Part shown: piece by piece, positions 25,950-34,312 of the stretch
How positions within the stretch are numbered: position 1 is the first letter of the stretch
How the letters are laid out: each line of letters begins with the position of its first letter
NCBI GenBank assembly: GCA_000169995.1
Contig: AAZW01000048.1
Location: 1-38,887, forward strand
Reading direction: 5' to 3'
From: Vibrionales bacterium SWAT-3
GTDB taxonomy: Bacteria; Pseudomonadota; Gammaproteobacteria; Enterobacterales; Vibrionaceae
DNA length: 38,887 bases
Notes under the pieces: model-generated
What the model was told of the DNA's origin: nothing
Databases searched by the model: none
The model's input: only the letters and a program-made list of their open reading frames with translations
Position numbers and translations under genes: made by a program

Positions 25950-25976
25950 AAAAAGGCAGGGTAGTCCTGCCTTTTT
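25950..25976. terminator. Bidirectional terminator between the regulator pair and metC
   Basis: AAAAAGGCAGG and CCTGCCTTTTT form a perfect 11-bp stem with a 5-base loop, with A and T tracts that suit both strands of this convergent junction. Confidence 0.9.
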
Positions 25977-26002
25977 AGTCTCGGTAAGCTTGATGCTAAA
26001 GA

Positions 26003-27187
26003 TTAAACGAGCGCGTTGTAACGCTCCAATCCAGCCTCTAGATCTGCAATCAAGTCATCAACATCTTCTAAGCCGATATGAACACGAATCAAGGTACCTT
26101 CGAAGTTAGGGTTCGCAACGGTTCTTAGGCTATCAAAGCTGCTCGGTTCGTTCGCTAGGATCAAACTCTCAAAGCCACCCCAGGAGTAACCCATACTAAA
26201 GTGCGTCATACCGTCAAGTAGCGCTGTGGTCGCTTTTGTATTTGAGTTTTTCAGCACGAAAGAGAACAAGCCATTACCACCGGTAAAGTCTCGCTTAAAG
26301 AATTCATGGCCTGGGCAAGACTCCAGAGCAGGGTGACGAACGTGGTCTACTTCAGGTCGAGTTTCTAACCATTTAGCGACTTTCAAGCTACTTTCTGCGT
26401 GTTGGCGCAGTCGAACATCAAGGGTACGTATGCCGCGCAGGCCAAGGTAAGCGTCATCTGGTGAAACACATTGGCCCATTAAGTAGCTTTGTTCTCTTAA
26501 TTGATCCCAGCATTTCTCGTTGGCAACGGCAGTACCTAACATCACATCAGAGTGACCGACGATGTATTTAGTCGACGCTTGAATTGAGATATCAACACCA
26601 AAATCAAATGGAGAGAAATTAACACCAGCAGCCCACGTGTTGTCTAACATCACGATGATGTCATGCTCGTGAGCAATGCGTGCGAGTGTTGGGACATCTT
26701 GAACTTCCATGGTGATTGAACCCGGAGACTCGGTAAATAACACCTTGGTATTTGGCTTAATAAGCTCTTTGATGCCTTCGCCAATTGTTGGCTCGTAGTA
26801 GGTGGTTTCTACGCCCATCTTTTTCATGATGGTGTCACAGAAATCGCGAGTTGGCTCGTAGCAAGTGTCAACCATCAGAATATGGTCGCCTGTTTCTACA
26901 AAAGAAAGGATCGCATTCGAGATAGCTGCCGTCCCACAAGGGTAGAGTGCACAGCCTGCGCCGCCTTCCACTTCAACCATCGCATCTTGGAAGGCGAAAT
27001 GAGTGTTGGTTCCACGACGTCCGTAAAAAAGGGTTTTGTTAGCGCGGTTAATCGTAGCCTTACGCTTTTCTTCTACTGAGTTAAATACGACAGTTGAAGC
27101 GCGTTGTACTGGTGGGTTAACAACACCATTGGTCCACTTCTTATCACGACCGGCTGTGATCAGTTTAGTGGTTTTGTTCTCGGACAT
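26003..27187 (-). CDS. metC: Cystathionine beta-lyase
   Basis: This 394-residue PLP enzyme splits cystathionine to homocysteine, pyruvate and ammonia in methionine synthesis. It belongs to the Cys/Met metabolism family: Lys207 in STKYIVGHSDV binds PLP, Asp182 in MLDNTWA pairs with the ring nitrogen, and YGRRGT (residues 55-60) supplies phosphate contacts. The length equals that of E. coli MetC (395). AAGGAA lies upstream of the ATG. No clear MetJ box (AGACGTCT repeats) is visible upstream, so methionine control is not shown by the sequence. Cystathionine gamma-lyase activity cannot be excluded, but the overall match is MetC. Confidence 0.93.
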   Translation of the reverse strand: MSENKTTKLITAGRDKKWTNGVVNPPVQRASTVVFNSVEEKRKATINRANKTLFYGRRGTNTHFAFQDAMVEVEGGAGCALYPCGTAAISNAILSFVETGDHILMVDTCYEPTRDFCDTIMKKMGVETTYYEPTIGEGIKELIKPNTKVLFTESPGSITMEVQDVPTLARIAHEHDIIVMLDNTWAAGVNFSPFDFGVDISIQASTKYIVGHSDVMLGTAVANEKCWDQLREQSYLMGQCVSPDDAYLGLRGIRTLDVRLRQHAESSLKVAKWLETRPEVDHVRHPALESCPGHEFFKRDFTGGNGLFSFVLKNSNTKATTALLDGMTHFSMGYSWGGFESLILANEPSSFDSLRTVANPNFEGTLIRVHIGLEDVDDLIADLEAGLERYNALV

Positions 27188-27285
27188 GCTGTGAATTCCT
27201 TATCAATCGGTTATGTCCTATTTAAAACATGCCAAGAGTATTCAAAGCAAGAGCGGAGCGGGGTTTTTTACGCTTTTCTTACGAT

Positions 27286-27323
27286 TTTTAATCTTTCACT
27301 CAGTAAAGAGCGAAAGATTAAAA
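27286..27323. repeat. 12-bp inverted repeat upstream of metC
   Basis: TTTTAATCTTTC (27286-27297) and GAAAGATTAAAA (27312-27323) are exact inverted copies around a 14-base spacer. It lies about 100 bases upstream of metC and downstream of the cardiolipin synthase gene. It may be an operator or a weak terminator; no known box matches it. Confidence 0.5.
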
Positions 27324-27339
27324 TGATCGATGGGGAAAC

Positions 27340-27362
27340 GGTGAGCTATTACAGCTCACCGC
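27340..27362 (-). terminator. Terminator-like hairpin of cardiolipin synthase gene
   Basis: CGGTGAGCT and AGCTCACCG form a 9-bp stem with a 5-base loop, 6 bases beyond the stop of the minus-strand cls gene and followed on that strand by TTT. Confidence 0.65.
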
Positions 27363-27367
27363 TTAAA

Positions 27368-28822
27368 TTACAAAAGAGGATTGAACAGATAGAACAGTCT
27401 TTCAAAGAAGCGGTTGCGTAAACTTCTTTGCTCCCATTGCTCTAACTCAACTGAGTGGGATGAATCGATGTAAGATTTCTGCAGTTCAGAGAGGTTCTGA
27501 GTGAAATGTACATCATCCACCGCGAGCGTCACTTCAAAGTTGAGCCATAAACTGCGCATGTCGATATTGACCGTTCCAATCAAGCAGAACTCTTCATCAA
27601 TGACTACCGACTTGGTATGAAGAAGGCCACCATAGAATTCGTAGATCTTAACGCCAGCTTCGAGCAATTCGGTATAGAAAGCGCGAGAGGCCCATTTCAC
27701 CATTAACGAATCATTGTTATGAGGAATGATGAGTTCGACTTTGACACCGCGTTGAGCCGTCATCTTAAGTGTTTCTAATAAGTCCGCACTCGGTACAAAA
27801 TAAGGGGTCGTAATACGCACGGTATGGTTAGCCTGATTAATCGCAATAGTCAGAACCTGTAGGATCAAATACTCCGGCATACCTGGGCCCGACGGTACCA
27901 CTTGTACGGGATGATGCGTCACCGCTTCTTCTACTGAACATTCAGGCAGTTCAGGTAGAATGCGGTCTCCGGTTTCTACTTCCCAGTCCCAACCATGGAT
28001 TGCAGAGAGTACGTTGACGGTTGGACCTGTCACACGGACCATGACATCAATCCACTGACCGACTCCTGAGCTTTGTTTGAAATGAGCAGGGTCGACCATG
28101 TTCATCGAGCCTGTGTAGGCAATAGTCTCATCTATCACGATGATCTTACGGTGCTGCCTTAGATCAAGGCGTCGCAAGAAAATACGCCAAGGGCTTACTT
28201 CCAGCGCTTGTACAACCTGCACACCGGCATCTTCCATCATTGGTAGCCAATGGCTTTTGAAAAAGCGTGGACTACCCGCTGAATCGAGCAAAACTTTAAC
28301 ATCTACGCCACGTTTTGCTGCGCGAATCAGAGCAGAGGCAACCGAGTCTGTTAGGCCTCCTGGGTGCCAAATATAGAAAACCATCTTAATACTGGTTTGG
28401 GCATTTTCTATATCTTCAACAATTGCGTGTAGGATCTCGTTTGGTGAAGATTGTAGGGATAGAGTGTTTCCACTGAGCGCAGGAATGCCCATTCGATTGT
28501 TACAAAGCTCGTCAATCTTATGGATAGGTGAGCCGACTTTCCCTGGTTGGTGAAGTTGGCAATCGTTCAATTGACGGAACCAATCACCAAAGGGAGTAAA
28601 CATGCGATGTGCACGTTCAGCCCTTTTTCTACCGAGGTTCAGCTCGCCAAAAAGGAAGTAACAAGCCACACCTACAATTGGAATAATGTAGATAACCATT
28701 AGCCAAGCGAGAGAAACGCTGACAGAGCGTCGTTTTAGTACAACACGCAGTGTTACACCGGCTACAAGGACCCAGTACAAAGCGACAGAGGCTAAAGTTA
28801 AAAAATGGTAGAGCTTTTCCAC
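27368..28822 (-). CDS. clsA: Cardiolipin synthase A
   Basis: This 484-residue inner-membrane enzyme joins two phosphatidylglycerol molecules to make cardiolipin. Two N-terminal helices (about residues 5-28 and 36-58) precede two phospholipase D domains. HKD motif 1 is HRKIIVID (His224, Lys226, Asp231) followed by GSMN. Motif 2 is HTKSVVID (His402, Lys404, Asp409) followed by GTVN. This is the ClsA layout and length; ClsB and ClsC lack the two N-terminal helices in this form. The start codon is GTG with a weak GAG ribosome binding site. The gene stands alone, with hairpins after the stop. Confidence 0.94.
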   Translation of the reverse strand: MEKLYHFLTLASVALYWVLVAGVTLRVVLKRRSVSVSLAWLMVIYIIPIVGVACYFLFGELNLGRKRAERAHRMFTPFGDWFRQLNDCQLHQPGKVGSPIHKIDELCNNRMGIPALSGNTLSLQSSPNEILHAIVEDIENAQTSIKMVFYIWHPGGLTDSVASALIRAAKRGVDVKVLLDSAGSPRFFKSHWLPMMEDAGVQVVQALEVSPWRIFLRRLDLRQHRKIIVIDETIAYTGSMNMVDPAHFKQSSGVGQWIDVMVRVTGPTVNVLSAIHGWDWEVETGDRILPELPECSVEEAVTHHPVQVVPSGPGMPEYLILQVLTIAINQANHTVRITTPYFVPSADLLETLKMTAQRGVKVELIIPHNNDSLMVKWASRAFYTELLEAGVKIYEFYGGLLHTKSVVIDEEFCLIGTVNIDMRSLWLNFEVTLAVDDVHFTQNLSELQKSYIDSSHSVELEQWEQRSLRNRFFERLFYLFNPLL

Positions 28823-29188
28823 ATTGAATACTCGAAAAAAGAGACACTTAGATAGTAATGCTATTTTGTGGATATGGGAATTTAAGGAATCAACTATTTA
28901 CAAATTAGAGCAAAAGCTGTAAACAGGTTATAGTTGTTAAGTTTTGGTTAACTTAAGACGAAAACGATTGTTTTGTATGAAAAGGCGGCATTTAACCATA
29001 AAAATTTACATTGGTAACGAAATATGTACGGTTCGGACTTCCAATTTTATTCTTAAACTGGTTTACTTGCTATACAAAGAGCGTCAATCAAATCTTCTAA
29101 GTGTGTAAAGTCGTTTTTACACCTTATCTTTTAAAGACGCCACCCAAAGCAAAACACAACATCACACAACACAAATTTTGGAGTAAAC
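28823..29188. other. Divergent promoter region of clsA and the NSS transporter
   Basis: This AT-rich stretch of about 366 bases has no credible ORF. It contains the TyrR box at 29104-29121 and two further half-site-like sequences, TTTACA at 28897 and TGTAAA at 28918, whose outward orientation does not form a box. Promoter elements are not clear enough to assign. Confidence 0.6.
29104..29121. promoter_or_regulatory. TyrR box upstream of the NSS transporter gene
   Basis: TGTAAA-N6-TTTACA matches the TyrR strong-box consensus exactly, including the 6-base spacer, and one more pair (G/C) extends each arm. It lies 67 bases ahead of the transporter start codon. It implies control by TyrR with an aromatic amino acid. 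Confidence 0.7.
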
Positions 29189-30622
29189 GTGGCTACTAGT
29201 AATACAACCACAACACCCCGTGATACCTGGGGTTCGAAGTTAGGATTCGTAATGGCTGCAGCAGGTTCTGCTGTTGGTTTAGGTAACATTTGGAAATTCC
29301 CATACACAGCAGGCGAGAGTGGCGGTGGTGCATTCGTTGCAATTTACCTGTTTTTCGTAATTTTCATCGGTTTCAGTGTAATGCTGACTGAATTTGCTAT
29401 TGGCCGTCATACGCAAAAATCAGCAGTAGGTGCATTCAAATCAACTGACCGTCGTTGGACGTTCGCTGGTGTTATTGGCGTAGTAAGTGGTCTACTTATC
29501 ATGGGTTTCTACCCTGTAGTAGGTGGCTGGTCTATCGCATACATCGGTAAGATTGCTGGTGGTCTTCTAGACGCACCTGAAGCAATCGGTGACAGCTTCG
29601 GTGGTTTCATCTCTAACCCAGTTCAACCACTAATGTGGATGGGTCTATACCTACTTCTTAACGTTGTTATCGTTATGAAAGGTATCTCGGGCGGTATCGA
29701 GAAAGCGGGTAAGGTTCTAATGCCACTGCTATTCCTGATCCTTATCGTGGTATCGATCAAAGGTCTGACTCTTCCAGGTTCTATGGCTGGTCTTGAGTTC
29801 CTATTCAGCCCTGACTTCTCTAAGGTAGACAGCAACGTAATTCTAGCTGCACTTGGCCAAGCATTCTTCTCACTATCTCTAGGTATGGGTTGTATGCTGA
29901 CTTACGGTTCTTACCTTAAGAAGAAAGAAAACCTAGTTCAAACTACTGCTATGGTTACAGCAATGGATACAGGTGTTGCTATCCTAGCTGGTGTTGCAAT
30001 GTTCCCAGCGATGTTCGCATTCGGTATGGAACCAGCAGCAGGTCCTGGTCTAGTATTCGTTGTTGTTCCTCAGCTATTTGCTGAAATGGGCGGCGTAATT
30101 GGTCTTCTATTCGCACTTATGTTCTTCATCGGTCTAAGTGTTGCAGCTCTAACATCTTCTGTTTCTCTACTAGAGGTTGTGGTTTCTTACCTAATCGACG
30201 AGAAAGGCATGAAGCGTGTAACTGCAGTACTGTCTGCAAGTGTTGTAATGGCTGCACTATGTATCTTCGCTTCTCTATCTCTAGGTGGCGTTGGTCCAAC
30301 ACTATTCGACACAGGCGCATTTGATATCTTCGACCTACTAACAGATAAGATCTTCCTAGCTGTTGGCGGTATGTTGGTATGTATCTTCGCTGGTTGGAGA
30401 CTAAACCGTGCAGACCTTGAGAAAGAAATCACTAACGATGGTGAAGTATCTTTCCCACTATTCGGTCTATGGTACGCACTAGTTAAGTACATCATCCCAG
30501 TAGCTATCGCAATCGTTGCGTTCATGGGTATCTCTTCTGGCTTCGACAGCGGTAAAGGTGCAATCATGCTACTAGGTATTGGTATTATCGCTGGCTCTGC
30601 GCTTATCTCTAAGAAGCTTTAA
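29189..30622 (+). CDS. Sodium-dependent amino acid transporter (NSS family), aromatic substrate likely
   Basis: This 477-residue inner-membrane symporter belongs to the neurotransmitter:sodium symporter family (LeuT fold). TM1 holds the unwound sodium- and substrate-site sequence AAAGSAVGLGNIWKFPY, followed by GESGGGAFV in the TM1-TM2 turn; about eleven helices are expected, as in other short bacterial members. The start is GTG with TTGGAG 7 bases upstream. Bacterial relatives include TnaT (tryptophan) and Tyt1 (tyrosine). The upstream TyrR box supports an aromatic amino acid, which the protein sequence alone would not tell. It is transcribed alone, with a terminator after it. Confidence 0.9.
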   Translation: MATSNTTTTPRDTWGSKLGFVMAAAGSAVGLGNIWKFPYTAGESGGGAFVAIYLFFVIFIGFSVMLTEFAIGRHTQKSAVGAFKSTDRRWTFAGVIGVVSGLLIMGFYPVVGGWSIAYIGKIAGGLLDAPEAIGDSFGGFISNPVQPLMWMGLYLLLNVVIVMKGISGGIEKAGKVLMPLLFLILIVVSIKGLTLPGSMAGLEFLFSPDFSKVDSNVILAALGQAFFSLSLGMGCMLTYGSYLKKKENLVQTTAMVTAMDTGVAILAGVAMFPAMFAFGMEPAAGPGLVFVVVPQLFAEMGGVIGLLFALMFFIGLSVAALTSSVSLLEVVVSYLIDEKGMKRVTAVLSASVVMAALCIFASLSLGGVGPTLFDTGAFDIFDLLTDKIFLAVGGMLVCIFAGWRLNRADLEKEITNDGEVSFPLFGLWYALVKYIIPVAIAIVAFMGISSGFDSGKGAIMLLGIGIIAGSALISKKL

Positions 30623-30643
30623 TCGCAAGCTAAGTAAATAACG

Positions 30644-30675
30644 AAAAAACGGGAGCAATGGCTCCCGTTTTTTTT
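30644..30675 (+). terminator. Intrinsic terminator of the NSS transporter gene
   Basis: AAAACGGGAGC and GCTCCCGTTTT pair around a short AAT loop, followed by a run of eight T. Confidence 0.92.
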
Positions 30676-30721
30676 ATGTCTGTAACTTAATAATCGATAA
30701 AAAATAATTACTGGTATTCAC

Positions 30722-30748
30722 TAAAGTTATCCGTCTGGTAGACGATAT
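30722..30748 (+). promoter_or_regulatory. Sigma-28 (FliA) promoter of the chemoreceptor gene
   Basis: TAAAGTTA (30722-30729), an 11-base spacer, and GACGATAT (30741-30748) match the sigma-28 consensus TAAAGTTT-N11-GCCGATAA at 7 of 8 and 6 of 8 positions. It lies 49 bases before the start codon, so the gene should be expressed with the late flagellar class. Confidence 0.72.
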
Positions 30749-30797
30749 ATAAGATGTTGAGGCTGTATAAGCCGTCGTTTATTTAGGTAGGTGTTGT

Positions 30798-32414
30798 GTG
30801 AAATTATCTGTAAGAAAAAAGCTTTATGCTGGGTTTGGCTCAATTTTGGCGGTGCTTGTTACCTTAGTTACCATCGTCTGGTTTGAAGTCATTGATGCCC
30901 ATAAAAGCGCAGATGAAATTAGAATGGACGATGTTCCGGGTACTGTTACCTACCTTGTACTGATTGATGAAGCGGGTGATGTATACCGAGATGCGCTGGG
31001 TGCAATTACACTGGTTGATAACGCACTGAATGACTATCGCACTAATAAGAGTGAGTTCGCTCAGGCTATTGAACAGGCAAAACGTTTGGAAAGCAGAGGC
31101 TCTGAAGATTACCGTCGTGTTCAACGTATTGAAGAGTTAATGGGGCGCTTCACCCAAGAGTTTGAATCTAAGCTTGTACCCAAGATCAATGACGAATCAG
31201 CACTGCTATCAAACATGCAGCAGCTTCGATCTTTGTATGAGGCAAATCTTATCCCAATTGAAAACTTGTTGGATCAAGCATCGGCAAGTGAAAGGGCGGA
31301 TACAGAACAGTCGCTACTCACGCTAACTGATACATTTACCACCATTGAACGCACTATTATGATTTTGTCTGCAATTGCAATCGTGTTTGGTTGTGTGATT
31401 GCGTATGTGTTGTCTAGCTCGATTACTCACCGCCTGACTCGCGTTGAACAAGTAGCACGACGCGTGGCAAATGGTGATTTAACTGCTGGTGATATTGTGG
31501 ATGAGTCTGGTGATGAGTTGGCAGATTTAGCGACGTCGATCAACCAGATGCAAAAATCATTGGTCGACCTACTGGGGTCTATCTCTTCTGTGACTCATGA
31601 AGTGCAATCTGTTACTGGTGAGCTATCTTCTATTAGCCAAGACATCGTAACGGGCGCTTCTGCTCAAGCTGACAAAGCGAACTTGATTGCAACGGCTGCT
31701 GAAGAGTTAAGCTTGACCATTTCAGAAGTGGCGCAGCAGGGCACGTCTACGTATGAAGAAGCGCGACGCTCTGAAACGTCTGCTGAAGATGGCCGTAACG
31801 TGATTGTCGAAATGGTGGCGAGTATCCAACAGGTGTCGACTCAAATGAGCGATATGTCTCTGCAAATGAATACTTTGGGTTCACATGGTGAGCAGATTGG
31901 TAGCGTTATCAAAGTTATCGAAGACATTGCTGAGCAAACTAACCTGTTAGCGTTGAATGCGGCGATTGAGGCGGCACGTGCGGGCGAATTCGGTCGTGGT
32001 TTTGCTGTGGTTGCCGATGAAGTGCGAGCGCTAGCTGAGAGAACAACCAAAGCGACACAAGAAGTGTCTGGAATCATTCAATCGATTCAGTCAGGTACTC
32101 AAGAAGCGGTGACTTATACCCAAGATAACTGCCGTTTGGTCGAAATTGGTGTTGAGCAAAGCTCTGGTGCTGTTTCTGCCCTAGAAGCGATTGTAAGCGG
32201 TGCAGGCAATGTACAAAGCATGGTTAACTCTATTGCGACCGCAGCAGAAGAGCAGACAGCTGTGACCAAAGAAATTGCTGCAGATATCACGGCAATCAGC
32301 GATATCTCTGAGCAATCTTTGCAACTGGCAACGCGTAGCTCAGAAAATACTTCAGGTCTGAACGGGAAGGTTGCAGAGCTAGAAGCCTTGGTCGGTAAGT
32401 TCAAGCTCGCTTAG
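30798..32414 (+). CDS. Methyl-accepting chemotaxis protein
   Basis: This 538-residue chemoreceptor has two membrane helices (about residues 10-29 and 187-208) around a helical periplasmic sensor of about 155 residues, probably a four-helix bundle. A HAMP domain (about 209-262) and a long signalling coiled coil follow. The conserved hairpin tip reads EDIAEQTNLLALNAAIEAAR and binds CheA and CheW. The ligand is not recognisable. No C-terminal NWETF-type pentapeptide is present, so it relies on other receptors or none for CheR/CheB docking. The start is GTG. The sigma-28 promoter upstream ties it to flagellar motility. Confidence 0.93.
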   Translation: MKLSVRKKLYAGFGSILAVLVTLVTIVWFEVIDAHKSADEIRMDDVPGTVTYLVLIDEAGDVYRDALGAITLVDNALNDYRTNKSEFAQAIEQAKRLESRGSEDYRRVQRIEELMGRFTQEFESKLVPKINDESALLSNMQQLRSLYEANLIPIENLLDQASASERADTEQSLLTLTDTFTTIERTIMILSAIAIVFGCVIAYVLSSSITHRLTRVEQVARRVANGDLTAGDIVDESGDELADLATSINQMQKSLVDLLGSISSVTHEVQSVTGELSSISQDIVTGASAQADKANLIATAAEELSLTISEVAQQGTSTYEEARRSETSAEDGRNVIVEMVASIQQVSTQMSDMSLQMNTLGSHGEQIGSVIKVIEDIAEQTNLLALNAAIEAARAGEFGRGFAVVADEVRALAERTTKATQEVSGIIQSIQSGTQEAVTYTQDNCRLVEIGVEQSSGAVSALEAIVSGAGNVQSMVNSIATAAEEQTAVTKEIAADITAISDISEQSLQLATRSSENTSGLNGKVAELEALVGKFKLA

Positions 32415-32465
32415 TTTCTATTTTTAGGGGTTAAAACCTCCCCTTAAATGCAGACAACGAGAAAC

Positions 32466-32507
32466 AAGCCCAGCGATTCAATCTTTATTGAGTGAGTTGG
32501 GCTTTTT
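32466..32507 (+). terminator. Terminator after the chemoreceptor gene
   Basis: AAGCCCA...TGGGCTT with partial inner pairing (TTCAAT/ATTGAG) is followed by TTTTT. Confidence 0.7.
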
Positions 32508-32570
32508 CGTTGCTGGAATCTGGATTCAGACACGGTATACTCCACCCTCTATAACGGAGCTAGCCTTTAC

Positions 32571-33269
32571 ATGTTCGATATTCTTCTCAATCACTCTGAT
32601 TTTTTACTCATCAATAAACACCCTGGAATCAGTGTCCACAAAGACGATGGTGATACCATGCTGCTTCAAGAAGTGGCTAAGGCAATCAATGAGCCTAAGC
32701 TATATCTCGTTCATCGTCTTGATAAAATGACTTCAGGTATTCTGTTATTAGCCAAGAGTGCATCGGCGGCTAGTGAGCTTTCACAACTATTTGCTAAGCG
32801 CGAAGTGGAGAAGTTCTACTTGGCGATTGGCTCTAAGAAGCCGAAGAAAAAGCAGGGTTTGATTTCTGGGGATATGGAGCGTTCACGACGCTCTAGCTGG
32901 AAACTCTTAACAACCAAAGAAAACCCAGCGATAACTCAATTTCTATCAGCATCGGCTGAACCTGGTGAGCGACTTCTTTTATGTAAACCCTTTACAGGGC
33001 GCACGCACCAGATCCGCGTGGCGATGAAGTCGATAGGCTCAGCCATCGTTGGTGACCCAATTTATAATCCATCGAGTGAGGCTGACAGAGGTTATCTGCA
33101 TGCCTTCGCGATTCGATTTACTTATCAATCACAAGCCTACCAATTTGTCTGTGACCCAAGGAGCCTAGACTCTTTAGGCGAGAAGTGGCACCAAGAAACC
33201 GTATCTAACGGTTTGGACGGTTGGCTTGAACCTTGGTCATTAAGTTGGCCAAAGCTAAATACTAAGTGA
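32571..33269 (+). CDS. RluA-family pseudouridine synthase
   Basis: This 232-residue enzyme converts uridine to pseudouridine in RNA. The catalytic Asp51 lies in VHRLDKMTSG, the motif II signature of the RluA group, and the later CKPFTGRTHQIRVAM is motif III. It lacks an S4 domain and is shorter than RluA, RluC or RluD, resembling a compact subgroup found in gammaproteobacteria. The RNA target is not known. The ATG at 32571 has GGAG about 11 bases upstream. The following methyltransferase gene begins almost at its stop, so both probably form one RNA-modification unit. Confidence 0.9.
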   Translation: MFDILLNHSDFLLINKHPGISVHKDDGDTMLLQEVAKAINEPKLYLVHRLDKMTSGILLLAKSASAASELSQLFAKREVEKFYLAIGSKKPKKKQGLISGDMERSRRSSWKLLTTKENPAITQFLSASAEPGERLLLCKPFTGRTHQIRVAMKSIGSAIVGDPIYNPSSEADRGYLHAFAIRFTYQSQAYQFVCDPRSLDSLGEKWHQETVSNGLDGWLEPWSLSWPKLNTK

Positions 33270-33277
33270 GTGAAATA

Positions 33278-34231
33278 ATGGAAGCATCTGCTTTACCTGT
33301 ATTTTTTGAACATATCGAACAACAGCTAAACGAAGTACCTAACGAGCTACGTCGTATTTTTCATGGTCGTGGTAAGTTTTGGCCAGGCCTAGAACAGATC
33401 ACATGTGATTGGGTCGATGGCCAATTATTGGTGAACGTGTTTAAAGAGGTTGATGACGCGTTTTTGTCATCGCTTAAAGACGGTTTGCTAGCGCTGACCA
33501 GCAAAGACATTTGGCAAACCAAGCAAGGTACAAGCATCGTGCTTCAACACCGTTATGCTGACGGCGCACCTTCGGAAGTACTGTGGGGTGAGCTTAACGA
33601 CTCTCCAGTGGTTGTTGAGCATGGTCTTAAGTATCAGCTAGACATTGGTCGTAACCAGAATTTTGGTCTGTTCCTAGACATGCGCAATGGTCGTCAATGG
33701 GTGCAAGATAATGCCAAGAGTAAGAATGTTCTTAACTTGTTCGCATACACTTGTGGCTTCTCTGTGGCAGCCATTGCGGGTGGCGCTCGTCAATGTTTGA
33801 ACGTTGATATGTCACGTGGCTCACTGAACAAAGGCCGTGATAACCACCGTTTGAATGAGCATGACATGCGCTCGGTGAATTTCCTTGGTTACGATATCTT
33901 TAAGTCGTGGGGAAAAATCAAGAAGGGCGGTCCTTATGAGTTGGTTATCATCGACCCACCTTCGTTCCAAAAAGGCAGCTTCGCATTAACTAAAGACTAC
34001 AAAAAGATCTTACGTCGTTTGCCAGAGCTTCTAACGGAAGGGGGTGAAGTGATCGCGTGTGTGAACTCACCAGCAGTGTCACCTAACTTCCTTATCGAGA
34101 CGATGGCAGAAGAAGCGCCAAACGTTGAGTTTATTGAACGCTTAGATAACCCACCTGAGTTTGTGGATGTCGACCTTGATTCAAGCCTCAAAGTACTGAG
34201 ATTTAGAATTAACACGTCTGCTGATGCTTAA
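33278..34231 (+). CDS. Class I SAM-dependent methyltransferase (RlmI/RlmK-like)
   Basis: This protein of about 317 residues has a Rossmann-fold methyltransferase domain. Motif I is VLNLFAYTCGFSVAAIAGGA (SAM binding), the acidic end of beta-2 is NVDMS, and motif IV is IIDPPSFQKG. These match the RlmI / RlmK group of rRNA methyltransferases. The N-terminal part (about residues 1-110) has no clear PUA domain, so it is not RlmI itself. Both a GTG at 33266 (4-base overlap with the preceding stop) and the ATG at 33278 are possible starts; I prefer the ATG, which has AGTGAG 7-8 bases upstream. The substrate is probably RNA, but this is inferred from the family and the pseudouridine synthase neighbour. 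Confidence 0.82.
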   Translation: MEASALPVFFEHIEQQLNEVPNELRRIFHGRGKFWPGLEQITCDWVDGQLLVNVFKEVDDAFLSSLKDGLLALTSKDIWQTKQGTSIVLQHRYADGAPSEVLWGELNDSPVVVEHGLKYQLDIGRNQNFGLFLDMRNGRQWVQDNAKSKNVLNLFAYTCGFSVAAIAGGARQCLNVDMSRGSLNKGRDNHRLNEHDMRSVNFLGYDIFKSWGKIKKGGPYELVIIDPPSFQKGSFALTKDYKKILRRLPELLTEGGEVIACVNSPAVSPNFLIETMAEEAPNVEFIERLDNPPEFVDVDLDSSLKVLRFRINTSADA

Positions 34232-34253
34232 TTGAACGTCAGCACTAGAAAAG

Positions 34254-34283
34254 AAAACGCCACTCATATTGAGTGGCGTTTTT
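34254..34283. terminator. Bidirectional terminator between methyltransferase and ynjF
   Basis: AAAACGCCACTCA and TGAGTGGCGTTTT form a perfect 13-bp stem with a 3-base loop, bordered by A and T tracts at this convergent junction. Confidence 0.92.
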
Positions 34284-34312
34284 GTATCTTGTTTGTGTCG
34301 TTTGTTAGACCG

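Noticed and set aside
27188..27285. MetJ operator upstream of metC
   Set aside because: No tandem AGACGTCT-like boxes are present.
27104..27421. Plus-strand ORF of 105 codons across the metC start and the clsA end
   Set aside because: It is antisense to two well-supported genes and its translation shows no domain or ribosome binding site.
32488..32730. ORF overlapping the start of the pseudouridine synthase
   Set aside because: It is a different frame of a clear RluA-type gene, begins inside the chemoreceptor terminator and has no family features.
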